This document shows, in pieces, positions 8,645 to 21,411 of a DNA stretch of 64,000 nt (position 1 is the stretch's first letter; every line of letters begins with the position of its first letter). The notes beneath the pieces are model-generated. The model made no database searches. It was not told where the DNA came from and saw nothing but the letters and a program-made list of their open reading frames with translations. The stretch is from Flavobacterium sp. ASV13 (lineage in GTDB: Bacteria > Bacteroidota > Bacteroidia > Flavobacteriales > Flavobacteriaceae): the NCBI RefSeq assembly GCF_000745775.1, contig NZ_JQJY01000001.1, forward strand, positions 496,001-560,000. Direction: 5' to 3'. A program made the translations under genes and the position numbers.

Positions 8645-9835
8645 TTACAATCCTTTTTTAGCATCATAAGGAATATATTGATCCCATTCCCATGGCGTAT
8701 AGATATCTGCAATTCCTATTTCCAACAAATATTTTATTATCCCGCTAGTAGGGTAACTGTTAGACATTATGAGCATTCCAATTCCTTTTTCAGGATACAC
8801 AATACTGTAATTCTGAAAACCAGAGCCCTGACCTTCTTTAAAAGCGCCAACTCCGTATGGAGATTTTAAAACGCCCCATCCAAGTCCGTAAGAAAGTTCA
8901 ATTCCGTCATTCCAGTTTCCATCTTCCAAAGCTCCTGGGCCGAATTGGTTTTTAGAATGAATCCGAATCTGTGGACTGAACATTTCTTTATATGATTTTG
9001 CTTTCAGAATCTTTTTGTTCAAAACCGCGGCGATAAACTTGCTGTAATCTTCAAAAGTAGTTTCAAGTGTTCCCGCTCCTCTTGGTGCGTTATCTTTATC
9101 TTTTTCTTGTTTTTTCCCTTCTGTATCATATCCATACGCAAAATCTTTTTCAAATTGCGGTTGCCATTTATAACTGGAAGAAGCCATACCAAGAGGTTTA
9201 AATATTTTTTCCTGAGCTAATTCTTCTAAAGGTTTTCCAGTAATTTTTTCAATTACAACCTGAAGATACGTCAAACCTTCTCCTGAATAACTGTATCGCG
9301 TTCCAGGTTCAAATTTTACTCGCAGCTTTTCATCAGATTCAAACCAGCGCCAATTTGGAAATCCGGCTGTATGATCTAGACACATTCTGGCTGTTATTTT
9401 TGTGTATTGAGGACTGTCTTTCAAATCTTTATAATCTTCATGCCAAACCTTATGTTCGTACTCATAAATTGGTTTTGGAAGATAACTTTGAAGTGGTTTA
9501 TCCAAATCTAAAACTCCTTCTTCAACAAGTTTTAAAACCAAAACGGCAAAAACAGCTTTGCTTAGTGAAGCTCCATACAAATTGGTCTGTAATTGCAATT
9601 GCTTTTTATTCTCGACATCGCTGTAGCCAAAAGTTTTGATGTAAACAGTTTTTTTTGAATTAAAAACGGCAACACCTAAACCTTTGACGTCGCCGTTTTT
9701 AATTAACTGTTCAATTTTTTTGGTCAGACTATCGGAAGAAATAGTACTCCCATCTAACTTCTTTATTAAAACAGAATTTTGTGCCGTACTTCCAAAAATA
9801 CCGGCGAAAAAAATAATCAATAACAGTTTTCTCAT
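8645..9835 (-). CDS. Secreted serine hydrolase of the class C beta-lactamase/penicillin-binding family
   Basis: The 396-residue protein has a signal peptide (cleavage near GSTAQ). The catalytic SxxK motif is S90-L-S-K93 inside LYGASLSKAVF. A Tyr motif follows in TRYSYSGEGLTYL, and a C-terminal GQGSGFQNYSIVYPEKG replaces the KTG box. This pattern fits the beta-lactamase (PF00144) superfamily of periplasmic esterases, D-aminopeptidases and PBP-like hydrolases, and does not by itself indicate antibiotic resistance. It stands alone, about 140 bases after GH51 and 127 bases before the SDR start. Its strand and position would allow read-through from the PUL, but nothing in the sequence ties it to glycan use. 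Confidence 0.82.
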   Translation of the reverse strand: MRKLLLIIFFAGIFGSTAQNSVLIKKLDGSTISSDSLTKKIEQLIKNGDVKGLGVAVFNSKKTVYIKTFGYSDVENKKQLQLQTNLYGASLSKAVFAVLVLKLVEEGVLDLDKPLQSYLPKPIYEYEHKVWHEDYKDLKDSPQYTKITARMCLDHTAGFPNWRWFESDEKLRVKFEPGTRYSYSGEGLTYLQVVIEKITGKPLEELAQEKIFKPLGMASSSYKWQPQFEKDFAYGYDTEGKKQEKDKDNAPRGAGTLETTFEDYSKFIAAVLNKKILKAKSYKEMFSPQIRIHSKNQFGPGALEDGNWNDGIELSYGLGWGVLKSPYGVGAFKEGQGSGFQNYSIVYPEKGIGMLIMSNSYPTSGIIKYLLEIGIADIYTPWEWDQYIPYDAKKGL

Positions 9836-9974
9836 TTTAAAGTTTATTAAATTATTTATAGTTTTTGAATTTATTCACTTTTAAACCTTCATTTTTAAAG
9901 CGTTTACTTAGTAAATAAACATATAACAATCTAATTATAAACTTAATAGAAAAACCAATACAATCAAAATTACT

Positions 9975-11963
9975 TTAATTAATCAATTTTAATTTCAAAA
10001 CTGTTACAGAAAAAGCCTGCAGATTTAGTACTGCTTTCTTGCCTTTCAATTTATATTCTGTTTCTTTTGGACTTATTTTCTTAGGTTCACCAAATGTATT
10101 TTCATCCTGCAAATTCGGGCTTGTCAATGTAATTACTGATCCTTTTGAAGCTAATTTTGCATTTTTCAAATCAATTGCAACTTCTTGCGTTTCAGCTGAA
10201 GTATTTACCAATTTTATAATTACTTCTTTCTTATCAACATCTTTTACTGCCGATGCGTATAAATTGTTTTCGCCTACTACTGCTTTTCCGTCTTTTGTAA
10301 TAGCCAATAAATCGGTTCCTTTATTAGTTGAAAACAATTGCTGTACGTAATAATTAGCAGAGCCAAATGCTGTTAAATTATTGAACCAAATCATATCTGG
10401 CGTCCATTGCCAGGCTTCTTCATGAGCCATTAACGGTGCATAAGAAGTCATATTAACCACTTCAGCATTTCGCTCTAGTCCAGTCATAAAAGCAGCTTCA
10501 GAAAACGCACATTCCCAATTGTTTCTATTATTCGGATTGGCACCTGAGACACTTTGAGCGGCATATTCCCCAGCAAATATTTTAGGTCCTTTTCGGTCGT
10601 ATTTATCGTAACGCGCTGCATTTTCTCTAAACCATTTTGGACTTTCATAATAATGCTCATCGATGAGTTCTGCATTTAGTTTTTTAAGTTCCTGCATTCC
10701 GAATTCAAAAAACTCTCCATTTGGCGATGGTCCGCTGCCGGAAACAATTGTAATGTTTGGATATTTTGCTTTAATTGCTTTTTCAAAAACTACAAATCTT
10801 TCAATATAAGCCGGTCCCCATTGCTCATTTCCAACTCCAATAAACTTTAAGTTAAATGGTTGTGGATGTCCCATGTCTGAACGTAATTTTCCCCAAACGG
10901 TTTCTGATCCGCCATTTGCAAATTCAATTAAATCTAAAGCATCTTGCACATAAGGATCTAATTCTTCCAGTGGAGCTAATTCTCCTGTATTATATTGACA
11001 GGCCATTCCACAGCTTAAAATGGGTAAAGGTGTCGCTCCAATGTCTTCTGAAAGCTGAAAATATTCAAAAAAACCAAGTCCAAAACTTTGAAAATAATCA
11101 GGCGTTTGTTTGTGGCTGAATTCCACATTCCAGCGGTTGATCATGGTTCTTCTGTTCTCCACTTCCCCAACCGATTTCTTCCATTGATAACGATCAGCCA
11201 AAGTTCTTCCTTCAACAATACATCCGCCCGGAAAGCGCAAAAATCCAGGTTTCATGTCATATAAAAGTTGTACAATATCTTTTCGCAGACCATTTTTTCT
11301 GTTTTTCCAAGTATCTTCAGGAAATACGGAAATCATATCTAAATCAATCGTTCCCGTTCCTTCAAAAGTTATTTTTAATTTTGCTTTTGCTTCTGTTTGA
11401 GTTGCAGTAAATTGCTCCGAATAATTTTTCCATTCATCAGATGTTGGTACAATACTCGTTTCACCGATAACCTTTTTATCTTTATCAATAAACTGAATAA
11501 TTATTTTTTTGATGGCTCTTTCATGATTGGCTGCCTTTAATGAAAGATTATATTTTGCATCTTTTTTTACGCCCATTCCACGAAAACCTTCATTAATGAT
11601 TTCATATCCTTTTGGATCATTTACAAGAATTCGGCAAAAATTAGTATTGTTTTTGTTTTCCAACATTTTGATAGGCGTTGCAACACCCGAATTCATGTTC
11701 AAAGAAGATCTTTTTGTATTAGGCTGTTCCCATCCCATCAAAGGTTTATCAAACTCAAAAGACCTGTTTTTTATCATTTCGGCGTACAAACCTCCATCTG
11801 CGGCAAAATTGATATCTTCAAAAAACAAACCGAACATCGTAGGCTTAATTTTAGTGATGGATTTAGTAACATCAACTTCTAAAGTTGTCTTTTGGGCATG
11901 TCCGTAAATACCGCTAAATAATAAAGTTCCTAAGATAATCTTTGTAATTATGTTTGTTTTCAT
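9975..11963 (-). CDS. GH51 alpha-L-arabinofuranosidase
   Basis: The 662-residue secreted enzyme has a signal peptide, an N-terminal strand segment (MFGLFFEDINFAADGG), a CBM4/9-like jelly-roll insertion at about residues 70-210, the GH51 barrel and a C-terminal beta-sandwich. The acid/base glutamate is E380 in GVGNEQWG and the probable nucleophile is E466 in AGEYAAQ. Members release terminal alpha-L-arabinofuranose from arabinan, arabinoxylan or arabinosylated glycans. It closes a run of minus-strand genes behind two GH28 genes, with gaps of 33-51 bases that suggest one transcript. In this PUL it would remove arabinose caps. A few GH51 members are endoglucanases, but this domain layout favours the arabinofuranosidase. 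Confidence 0.9.
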   Translation of the reverse strand: MKTNIITKIILGTLLFSGIYGHAQKTTLEVDVTKSITKIKPTMFGLFFEDINFAADGGLYAEMIKNRSFEFDKPLMGWEQPNTKRSSLNMNSGVATPIKMLENKNNTNFCRILVNDPKGYEIINEGFRGMGVKKDAKYNLSLKAANHERAIKKIIIQFIDKDKKVIGETSIVPTSDEWKNYSEQFTATQTEAKAKLKITFEGTGTIDLDMISVFPEDTWKNRKNGLRKDIVQLLYDMKPGFLRFPGGCIVEGRTLADRYQWKKSVGEVENRRTMINRWNVEFSHKQTPDYFQSFGLGFFEYFQLSEDIGATPLPILSCGMACQYNTGELAPLEELDPYVQDALDLIEFANGGSETVWGKLRSDMGHPQPFNLKFIGVGNEQWGPAYIERFVVFEKAIKAKYPNITIVSGSGPSPNGEFFEFGMQELKKLNAELIDEHYYESPKWFRENAARYDKYDRKGPKIFAGEYAAQSVSGANPNNRNNWECAFSEAAFMTGLERNAEVVNMTSYAPLMAHEEAWQWTPDMIWFNNLTAFGSANYYVQQLFSTNKGTDLLAITKDGKAVVGENNLYASAVKDVDKKEVIIKLVNTSAETQEVAIDLKNAKLASKGSVITLTSPNLQDENTFGEPKKISPKETEYKLKGKKAVLNLQAFSVTVLKLKLIN

Positions 11964-12014
11964 TGTATTGATTTTATGCTGAAATGTACTGCTTTTAAAT
12001 TTCTTTCAAAAAAA

Positions 12015-13457
12015 TTATTGTTTTTTCACTGCTTCATATTTCTCAGGAAAAGCCGATTCTCCGTCTAAATTGTTGACTTTTAAAACATCCACATTTTTAC
12101 TTTCTACAGCATATTTAAAATAATCCGGCCTGTTTTTTCCCCAAGAAACGGAGCAATTTTGGACTTTTATATTTTCTGCCGTATCAAAATAAAATCCTGA
12201 AGTACTTCCTTTTATAAAACCGTCAACTTTTGAAGGACGACGATCGTAAATTCCGCCAGGAAAATTTGAAGTTTTATCGATTGAAACATTAACTCCTTCA
12301 AAAACAATATTTTTGATTTTATCTTTAGTTTCTCCGCTCACATAGACGCCATTTTCACCAGTACATTGAATATTGGTAAAATAAATATTGCTTATTGTCC
12401 CCACTTTTCCTTCGGTTGCTCCTTTCGGGAATCGCCAGTTTGCATCTTTATGATTACCACTGGCACGACTGTATGCTGTCACATAAATGGGTTCTGCTTT
12501 TCCCCACCAAGTGTCTGTAGTCAAACGGCCTTCAATAATTATGTTGGAGAAAATAACGTCGCTCACTGTTCCTTCATCTCTATTTTGAATTCCTACTCCA
12601 CGATTGCTGTTTTTAATAATACAATTATTGAAAACCACTTGTCTGATTGCATCCATATTTTCTGAACCAATTTTGATAGCACAACTACTGCTGGTCATCG
12701 TACAATTTGTCACCGTTATGTTTTCGCAGGCACCAAATTCTTCAAATTCTCTTCTATTTTTAAGACAAATGCAGTCATCACCGCTTTCGATATAACAATC
12801 ACTAATGCGAACATTTTTTGAATGATCAATGTCAATACCATCACTATTGCGGACTTTTAAACTGTTCAACAAAGTAATTCCGCTAATTACAACATCATTA
12901 CAACCAATAAGATGAACGGTCCAATATGCCGAATTTCCAATATGAACGTCTTTAATTCTGATATTTTTTCCTCCAATTAAAGTCAAAACATGTGGTCGTG
13001 GATCGAGAATATTAAACGGTTTCAAAACATAAGAATCTGCCAGTTCTTCTCCCATGAAAGAAATTCCGTTTCCGTCAATTTTTCCGCTTCCGCTAATGGT
13101 AAAATTCTCAATATTCTTTCCACCAATCCAAATTGTGCCTTCACCTTTGTTATCTCGAAAAGCACTTTCTGTATATAATTTTTCATCTGGACTTGCTAAA
13201 ATTTTTGCGCCTCCTTCAATATGCAACTCTACATTTGATTTTACATTAAAAGGGCCTGCTAAAAATGTAAACGGAGCAGGAATTAACACTTGTCCTCCCG
13301 TTAAACTACAGGCGTCTATTGCTTTTTGAATTGCAACGGCGTCATTGGTTTTACCGTCTCCTTTGGCCCCAAATTTTTTGACATCATATACTTTTTGAGC
13401 GATAGCAGTCAATGAAACACAAAAAACGATTGCAGTAATTATTGATTTCTTTATCAT
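12015..13457 (-). CDS. GH28-like right-handed beta-helix glycoside hydrolase
   Basis: This 480-residue secreted protein (signal ending TAIAQ) starts with the VYDVKKFGAKGDGKTNDA element shared by pectate-lyase-like helices. It then shows the GH28 acidic pair: NSDGIDID near residue 205 and SGDDCICLKN near 225. The position where polygalacturonases carry GHG holds CAIKIGSEN instead, and the later RGVGIQNRDEG replaces the usual RIK. The fold and the Asp motifs support a GH28-type hydrolase cleaving an alpha-linked uronic acid or rhamnogalacturonan-like bond. The missing histidine argues against a plain endo-polygalacturonase. It lies between the second GH28 gene and GH51 in one run. Confidence 0.82.
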   Translation of the reverse strand: MIKKSIITAIVFCVSLTAIAQKVYDVKKFGAKGDGKTNDAVAIQKAIDACSLTGGQVLIPAPFTFLAGPFNVKSNVELHIEGGAKILASPDEKLYTESAFRDNKGEGTIWIGGKNIENFTISGSGKIDGNGISFMGEELADSYVLKPFNILDPRPHVLTLIGGKNIRIKDVHIGNSAYWTVHLIGCNDVVISGITLLNSLKVRNSDGIDIDHSKNVRISDCYIESGDDCICLKNRREFEEFGACENITVTNCTMTSSSCAIKIGSENMDAIRQVVFNNCIIKNSNRGVGIQNRDEGTVSDVIFSNIIIEGRLTTDTWWGKAEPIYVTAYSRASGNHKDANWRFPKGATEGKVGTISNIYFTNIQCTGENGVYVSGETKDKIKNIVFEGVNVSIDKTSNFPGGIYDRRPSKVDGFIKGSTSGFYFDTAENIKVQNCSVSWGKNRPDYFKYAVESKNVDVLKVNNLDGESAFPEKYEAVKKQ

Positions 13458-13490
13458 TTCTTTTTTATTTATAAATCTATTCTCTTGAAT

Positions 13491-15041
13491 TTACCTTGCT
13501 GGCAATACATAAGTATTTTGAGCAGGCTCACTTTTTCTTTTTAAAGCTTCTGCATCAAGCTTGCTCGATGAAACATCCTTAAAAATAATTTGATTTATTT
13601 TATCCGAAGGAACATCGATCTTTTCCATCAGAAGTCCTTTTACATCATCAAAAACAAATGCCGGACGAAAATCCTCTTTTTCGTGGACGACTTTTATATT
13701 TTTCATTTCAATTCCGTTGACATGACGAACGTAAAATCCAAACGAAGGCAATTCTCCAAACATGGTAAATTCAGGATATCCTTTCTCATTTTCAAGAACG
13801 TCTTTTAATCTGCTCAAAGGCAAATAGGCCATTCCTTTTGAAGCTCTGCCCGGATACGTAATTTCAATATTTTCTAAAACTACATTTTCAATTGAATATC
13901 CCGGAATTCCAGCAATTGAAGCCGGAAAAGGATTGTGAAAATAATCAACCTCTGGTCCGCGCATATCATAATCTATATCTGGACGACCAAACGGAATTTG
14001 AGCTTTTACATTTTTAATAGATACATTTTTGATATAACCCGGCTTGTCTCCATTTCTATGACCTAGGCGAATTAAAATGGCATTTCCTGTATTTACGGCC
14101 GTTATATTTGATACTTTAATGTTTTCAATTTCTGCACCATCTACAGATTCAATCGCAATTGCAGATCTGAAAGTGTCGTAAACCTTAATATTGTCGATCG
14201 TAACATTTTTGAAACTTCCGTAGGAACCTGTTCCAAATTTAACCGCGCTGGCACTTGATCTAACGGTACAATTTGCGATATAAATATTATTATTTTGCAG
14301 TCCCGGAGAATCTGATTTTAAACAAATTCCGTCATCTGCTGCGTTTACATCGCAATTGGTAACGCTTACGTTTTCGCAGCCGTTGATGTCAATTCCGTCA
14401 TTATTCCAATACGCTCTGCTGTCAACTTTTATACGATCGACAACAATATTTTTAGATTGTTCAAAACATTGAACCCAGCCTGAACTATTTTTCAATGTAA
14501 TGTCGGTCATTTTTATGGAATCACATTTTACGAAAGAAACTAATTTTCCTCTACCATCTGCAGGACGCATTCTTCTATAATTATAATTGGGATCGATTTT
14601 TATTCCAAAATGATGTAAACTATCGACCGCTAATGCCAATTCTCTTCCTTGACCATCAATAATTCCTTTTCCGGTAATCGTAATGTTTTTTGAATTATAA
14701 GCCAAAACCAATGCTCTTATTTCTTCATATTTAGGATAATCGTTTGGATTTATACTTCCTAAAAGTATTGCTCCATCTTCAAAAAATAATTCGACATTGT
14801 CTTTCAATACAATACTTCCTGATAGAAATTTTCCTTTCGAAAAAATTACTCTTCCTCCCTTATTTTTATACGCAGCATCAATTGCTTTTTGAATTGCTGT
14901 TGTATTTAATGTTTTACCATCGGCTACAGCACCAAAAGCCGTAACTAAATAATCTTTTCCTTTTGCATAAATCCCAATGTTATAACACAATAGAAAAAGC
15001 AAGATGGCAGTACTTTTCTTTAAAAATCTTTTTTTAGTCAT
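13491..15041 (-). CDS. GH28-like beta-helix glycoside hydrolase, second copy
   Basis: The 516-residue protein has a signal peptide (ending IYAKG) and the YLVTAFGAVADGKT element. The Asp motifs are NDGIDINGC and ADDGICLKS. As in its neighbour, the GHG histidine is absent (SAVKFGTGS) and the RIK position reads RSAIAIE. The insertion with RPADGRGK and the long C-terminus PSKLDAEALKRK differ from the other copy, so the two are paralogues with distinct specificity rather than a recent duplication. The gene follows the symporter gene by 47 bases on the same strand and precedes the shorter GH28 gene by 33 bases. It likely acts in the periplasm on uronate-containing oligosaccharides. Confidence 0.82.
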   Translation of the reverse strand: MTKKRFLKKSTAILLFLLCYNIGIYAKGKDYLVTAFGAVADGKTLNTTAIQKAIDAAYKNKGGRVIFSKGKFLSGSIVLKDNVELFFEDGAILLGSINPNDYPKYEEIRALVLAYNSKNITITGKGIIDGQGRELALAVDSLHHFGIKIDPNYNYRRMRPADGRGKLVSFVKCDSIKMTDITLKNSSGWVQCFEQSKNIVVDRIKVDSRAYWNNDGIDINGCENVSVTNCDVNAADDGICLKSDSPGLQNNNIYIANCTVRSSASAVKFGTGSYGSFKNVTIDNIKVYDTFRSAIAIESVDGAEIENIKVSNITAVNTGNAILIRLGHRNGDKPGYIKNVSIKNVKAQIPFGRPDIDYDMRGPEVDYFHNPFPASIAGIPGYSIENVVLENIEITYPGRASKGMAYLPLSRLKDVLENEKGYPEFTMFGELPSFGFYVRHVNGIEMKNIKVVHEKEDFRPAFVFDDVKGLLMEKIDVPSDKINQIIFKDVSSSKLDAEALKRKSEPAQNTYVLPAR

Positions 15042-15088
15042 TTTTATATTTTTAAACTTTTATAAAATCGAAATCATACAAAAACTGT

Positions 15089-16726
15089 TTACCAGAAAAT
15101 TGTATACAACGCGATTAAGATTCCACAAATAATAAATGATCCAACAACAAACTCTGAAGATACTCCGAACATCGATTTATCGACTTCAATTTTGTGCGCT
15201 TCATGTTCTAATACTGGCTCTGGTTTTAAAATACTGATGGCTCCCATAATCAATACAATAGCAATAAATGTGATGCTCATTCTGTCTAAAAATGGATAAT
15301 CTGGAAAAGAGCCATTTGTCCAAGTTGGTAAAAATTTCAAAACTGCGGCAATTGGCACAGTTAGTAAAGCGCCGGCAAGTCCTGCGGTTGCTGTAGTCCT
15401 TTTCCAAAACATTCCTAATAAAAATACAGCAAGAACACCCGGTGAAAAGAAACCTACATATTCCTGAATAAATTGATAGGCTTGATCTAATGATTTTAAA
15501 GCAGGCGCTACAGAAGCCGCAATAAACATGCAGACTACTACACAGATTCTTCCAATGCGCACCAGTTTTTTTTCAGAAGCCGTTTTATTGAAGTATTTCC
15601 TGTAAATATCTAATGAAAAAATCGTCGAAATACTATTTGCCTTTCCTGCCAAAGAAGCCACAATTGCTGCAGTTAAAGCGGCTAAAGCAATTCCTTTTAA
15701 TCCAGAAGGCAATAAATTCATTAAGGTTGGATACGCACGATCTGGTTTTAAAACTCCTGCTGCATCAAGCATTTCGTGTTGAAACATTCCGTTTTGATGC
15801 ATTACGTACATTGCAATTCCAGGCAAAACAGCAATAACAGGAACTAATAGTTTTAAAAAAGCAGCAAATAAAATTCCTTTTCGGGCTGTTTTTAAATCGG
15901 CTCCCAATGCTCTTTGAACAATGTATTGATTACATCCCCAATACGCTAAATTATTAATCAGCATTCCTCCAATAATTACCGAAGTTCCCGGCAATTCAGT
16001 ATAATGCGGATTTGATTTGTCGAATATCATTTGCAAGTGACCGGGAGCTTCATCTTTTATAATAGCCAACCCTTTAAGAATGTCTTTGCCAAATCCAAAT
16101 TGTTCAGACAGTAAAGTCAATGCCAAATAAGTTGTCACTAAACCTCCCAATATCAAAACTATAACCTGAAACATATCGGTATATCCAATGACTTTCATTC
16201 CTCCTAAAGTAACTATAACAGAGAACAAACTCAATGCTATAATACAAAATTCAAAACTCAGCGGTGCAATTGATGAAATGGCCAAAGCTCCTAAATAAAT
16301 AATCGAAGTAAGATTTACGAATACATATATCAATAACCAAATTACAGCCATAATGGTACTTACGGTATCATTATATCTTTTTGCCAAAAATTGTGGCATG
16401 GTAAATATCTTATTTTTAAGATATACTGGCAGAATAAAAACAGCAACGATAATCAATGTAGCAGCCGACATCCATTCATAAGACGAAATTGCTAATCCGA
16501 GTGCGAAGCCAGATCCACTCATGCCTATAAAATGTTCTGCAGAAATATTAGAAGCAATTAAAGAGGCTCCAATTGCCCACCATGTTAGCGATCCTTCGGC
16601 TAAAAAATAATCATTTGAACTTGTCGCTGCATTTTTTTTGCTTCTGTAAATATAGATGCCGTAGGAAGTAACGATCACAAAGTAAATGAGAAAAACGATG
16701 TAATCTGCGGTTGTTAATGTATTCAT
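15089..16726 (-). CDS. Sodium:solute symporter (SSS family, SGLT-like)
   Basis: The 545-residue inner-membrane protein has about 14 hydrophobic segments. SSS signatures are present: the start TADYIVFLIYFVIVTSYGIY, SNISAEHFIGMSGSGFA, GGMLINNLAYWGCNQYIVQRALGA, and SLAGKANSISTIFSLDIYRKY. The YWGCNQYIVQR stretch is typical of the SGLT branch, whose members carry glucose, galactose or myo-inositol with sodium. In this locus it would bring the released monosaccharide, uronate or inositol into the cytoplasm. Its operon also encodes myo-inositol oxygenase, which makes inositol an attractive but unproven cargo. Confidence 0.88.
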   Translation of the reverse strand: MNTLTTADYIVFLIYFVIVTSYGIYIYRSKKNAATSSNDYFLAEGSLTWWAIGASLIASNISAEHFIGMSGSGFALGLAISSYEWMSAATLIIVAVFILPVYLKNKIFTMPQFLAKRYNDTVSTIMAVIWLLIYVFVNLTSIIYLGALAISSIAPLSFEFCIIALSLFSVIVTLGGMKVIGYTDMFQVIVLILGGLVTTYLALTLLSEQFGFGKDILKGLAIIKDEAPGHLQMIFDKSNPHYTELPGTSVIIGGMLINNLAYWGCNQYIVQRALGADLKTARKGILFAAFLKLLVPVIAVLPGIAMYVMHQNGMFQHEMLDAAGVLKPDRAYPTLMNLLPSGLKGIALAALTAAIVASLAGKANSISTIFSLDIYRKYFNKTASEKKLVRIGRICVVVCMFIAASVAPALKSLDQAYQFIQEYVGFFSPGVLAVFLLGMFWKRTTATAGLAGALLTVPIAAVLKFLPTWTNGSFPDYPFLDRMSITFIAIVLIMGAISILKPEPVLEHEAHKIEVDKSMFGVSSEFVVGSFIICGILIALYTIFW

Positions 16727-16869
16727 CTTTTGGTGGTTGATTGTGGTTAGTATAGTAAAGTTTTGTCTTTTTTTAAAGGACGGTATTCATCATAATTTTT
16801 TATATCGAGTTACAATTATACACTTAGAAACATATTTTTTTTAATCGTTAAAAAAGCCTTCCGTCTATT

Positions 16870-18015
16870 TTAGACTTTTAGGAACCATTTTCTTTTGTAT
16901 AGAAAATAAAGCAAAGCGAGCTGTACCAATGTGACAGACATAGTTGTAAAAACAGGTTGCCAATCAATTGATGAAAATTTGATAAGTCCTCCAAATACAT
17001 AATCTGCAGTATGTTTAAAGTTTACCAATCCTTCTGATGCCATGTAAATCAAAATCGAATTGGAACCAATTAATAGCAAAGGAAATGCCCACTTATGAAA
17101 ACCTAAAACATCAATTGTGAGGTAAAAAAAAGTAAAAAATAAAATACTGAATCCACCAACAAAGCATACAAATGAACTTGACCACAAGTGTTTGTTAATT
17201 GGAAAACTATAATCCCACAAAAGCCCTATAACGATTAAAATAATTGCTGAAACAATCATAATCAGTACTTTTTGAGTGATCGAAAAATCATTTTTTGCTT
17301 TCAAAAATGTTCCCAAAAACATTCCAAGCAAAGCTGTTGCAATGGCTGGTATAGTCGAAAACAATCCTTCTGGATCATAAACCTGACTATGTAATCTGCC
17401 CGGTAAAAACATTCGGTCGATGTATGCTTCTAAAGAACCTTCTTTGGTTAAGATACCAGCTCCAAAACCTGGAACTGGTATCAGCTTCATTGCTAAAAAA
17501 TAACCAATCAAAATACCTATGAACCAGTATATTTGCTTTTTTAAATCAAAATTCAGAAAGATCAGACCTGCAAAAAACCATGCTAGTCCTATGCGACCTA
17601 ACACACTTGCAAAGCGGGTTTGATCAAATCCATCAAAGCGCAGCAGTCCGTTGACTACAAATCCCAAAATCAATAAAATACAAGTCCGTTTTAACATAGA
17701 CAGATATATTTTTCTTTTTTCGCTTGACGGCAATTCCATTGGAGATGTCACACCTGCGATTTTCATTTTCTTTTCGAATGAAAAAGGCATTGAAACTCCT
17801 GCAACGAATAGAAATACAGGAAATATCATATCGTAAAATGTAATACCATCCCATTCTGTATGATGCAATTGCGACGACATCCAGACAAAAACCGGAATTG
17901 GAGCGGCTTTCGCCAAAGCATGAATGATATGTTCACCGCTCATGATCCAAAACATCACGAACCCTCTCAACGCATCTAAAGAAGTTAATCTTCCATTATT
18001 GGTATTATTACTCAT
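16870..18015 (-). CDS. DUF5009 / heparan-alpha-glucosaminide N-acetyltransferase-like membrane acyltransferase
   Basis: The 381-residue protein has around ten membrane segments and opens with LTSLDALRGFVMFWIMSGEH, the DUF5009/YeiB-like signature. The stretch HHTEWDGITFYDMIFPVF closely parallels the human lysosomal HGSNAT segment around its catalytic histidine (H-x2-W-N-G-L-T); here the equivalent is H52. HGSNAT uses acetyl-CoA from the cytosolic side to N-acetylate a terminal alpha-glucosamine on the other side, which allows NAGLU (GH89) to cleave it. A GH89 gene is present in this PUL, so the same relay may occur across the inner membrane. Bacterial members are not biochemically settled, so the activity is inferred. 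Confidence 0.8.
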   Translation of the reverse strand: MSNNTNNGRLTSLDALRGFVMFWIMSGEHIIHALAKAAPIPVFVWMSSQLHHTEWDGITFYDMIFPVFLFVAGVSMPFSFEKKMKIAGVTSPMELPSSEKRKIYLSMLKRTCILLILGFVVNGLLRFDGFDQTRFASVLGRIGLAWFFAGLIFLNFDLKKQIYWFIGILIGYFLAMKLIPVPGFGAGILTKEGSLEAYIDRMFLPGRLHSQVYDPEGLFSTIPAIATALLGMFLGTFLKAKNDFSITQKVLIMIVSAIILIVIGLLWDYSFPINKHLWSSSFVCFVGGFSILFFTFFYLTIDVLGFHKWAFPLLLIGSNSILIYMASEGLVNFKHTADYVFGGLIKFSSIDWQPVFTTMSVTLVQLALLYFLYKRKWFLKV

Positions 18016-18062
18016 ATTTTACTTTTAAAAAGTATATTTCAATTTTGATTTATTTCGTATGA

Positions 18063-18147
18063 TTTCCTGCAAGGTCTTTTTCAGACCTTGTAGGTATTTT
18101 AATGTGCAGAGACAATACCTACAAGGTTTTGAAAACCTTGCAGGAAA
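18063..18147. repeat. REP-like double palindrome downstream of GH2
   Basis: Two adjacent hairpins occur here: CTGCAAGGTC with GACCTTGTAG, and CCTACAAGGTTTT with AAAACCTTGCAGG. The outermost arms TTTCCTGCAAGG and CCTTGCAGGAAA also pair, giving a nested palindrome. It lies between the end of GH2 and the start of the DUF5009 gene. A shorter relative is at 21349-21374, on the other side of GH2. Confidence 0.8.
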
Positions 18148-18166
18148 AGTCTATTTGCTAGTCAAT

Positions 18167-21343
<3,177 letters not shown>

Positions 21344-21348
21344 TTACA

Positions 21349-21374
21349 CCTGCAAGGTTTTGAAACCCTGCAGG
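21349..21374. repeat. REP-like palindrome upstream of GH2
   Basis: CCTGCAAGGTTTT pairs with GAAACCCTGCAGG to form a 26-base hairpin nearly identical to the second half of the element at 18063-18147. It sits between the myo-inositol oxygenase stop and the GH2 start. It may stabilise or attenuate the transcript. Confidence 0.75.
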
Positions 21375-21411
21375 AAGAAGCTCTTAATCTAAAAATGTTG
21401 TGATTTTTATT

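Noticed and set aside
9903..9915. TTTACT/AGTAAA palindrome between GH51 and the serine hydrolase
   Set aside because: A 6-bp stem with a single-base loop in AT-rich DNA is expected by chance and has no T-run.
16776..16800. Possible fourth PUL operator upstream of the symporter gene (AAGGAC with ATTCAT)
   Set aside because: The half-site has a mismatch, the interior spacing differs by two bases, no second half lies at 21 bp, and no -7 box sits 22 bp away.
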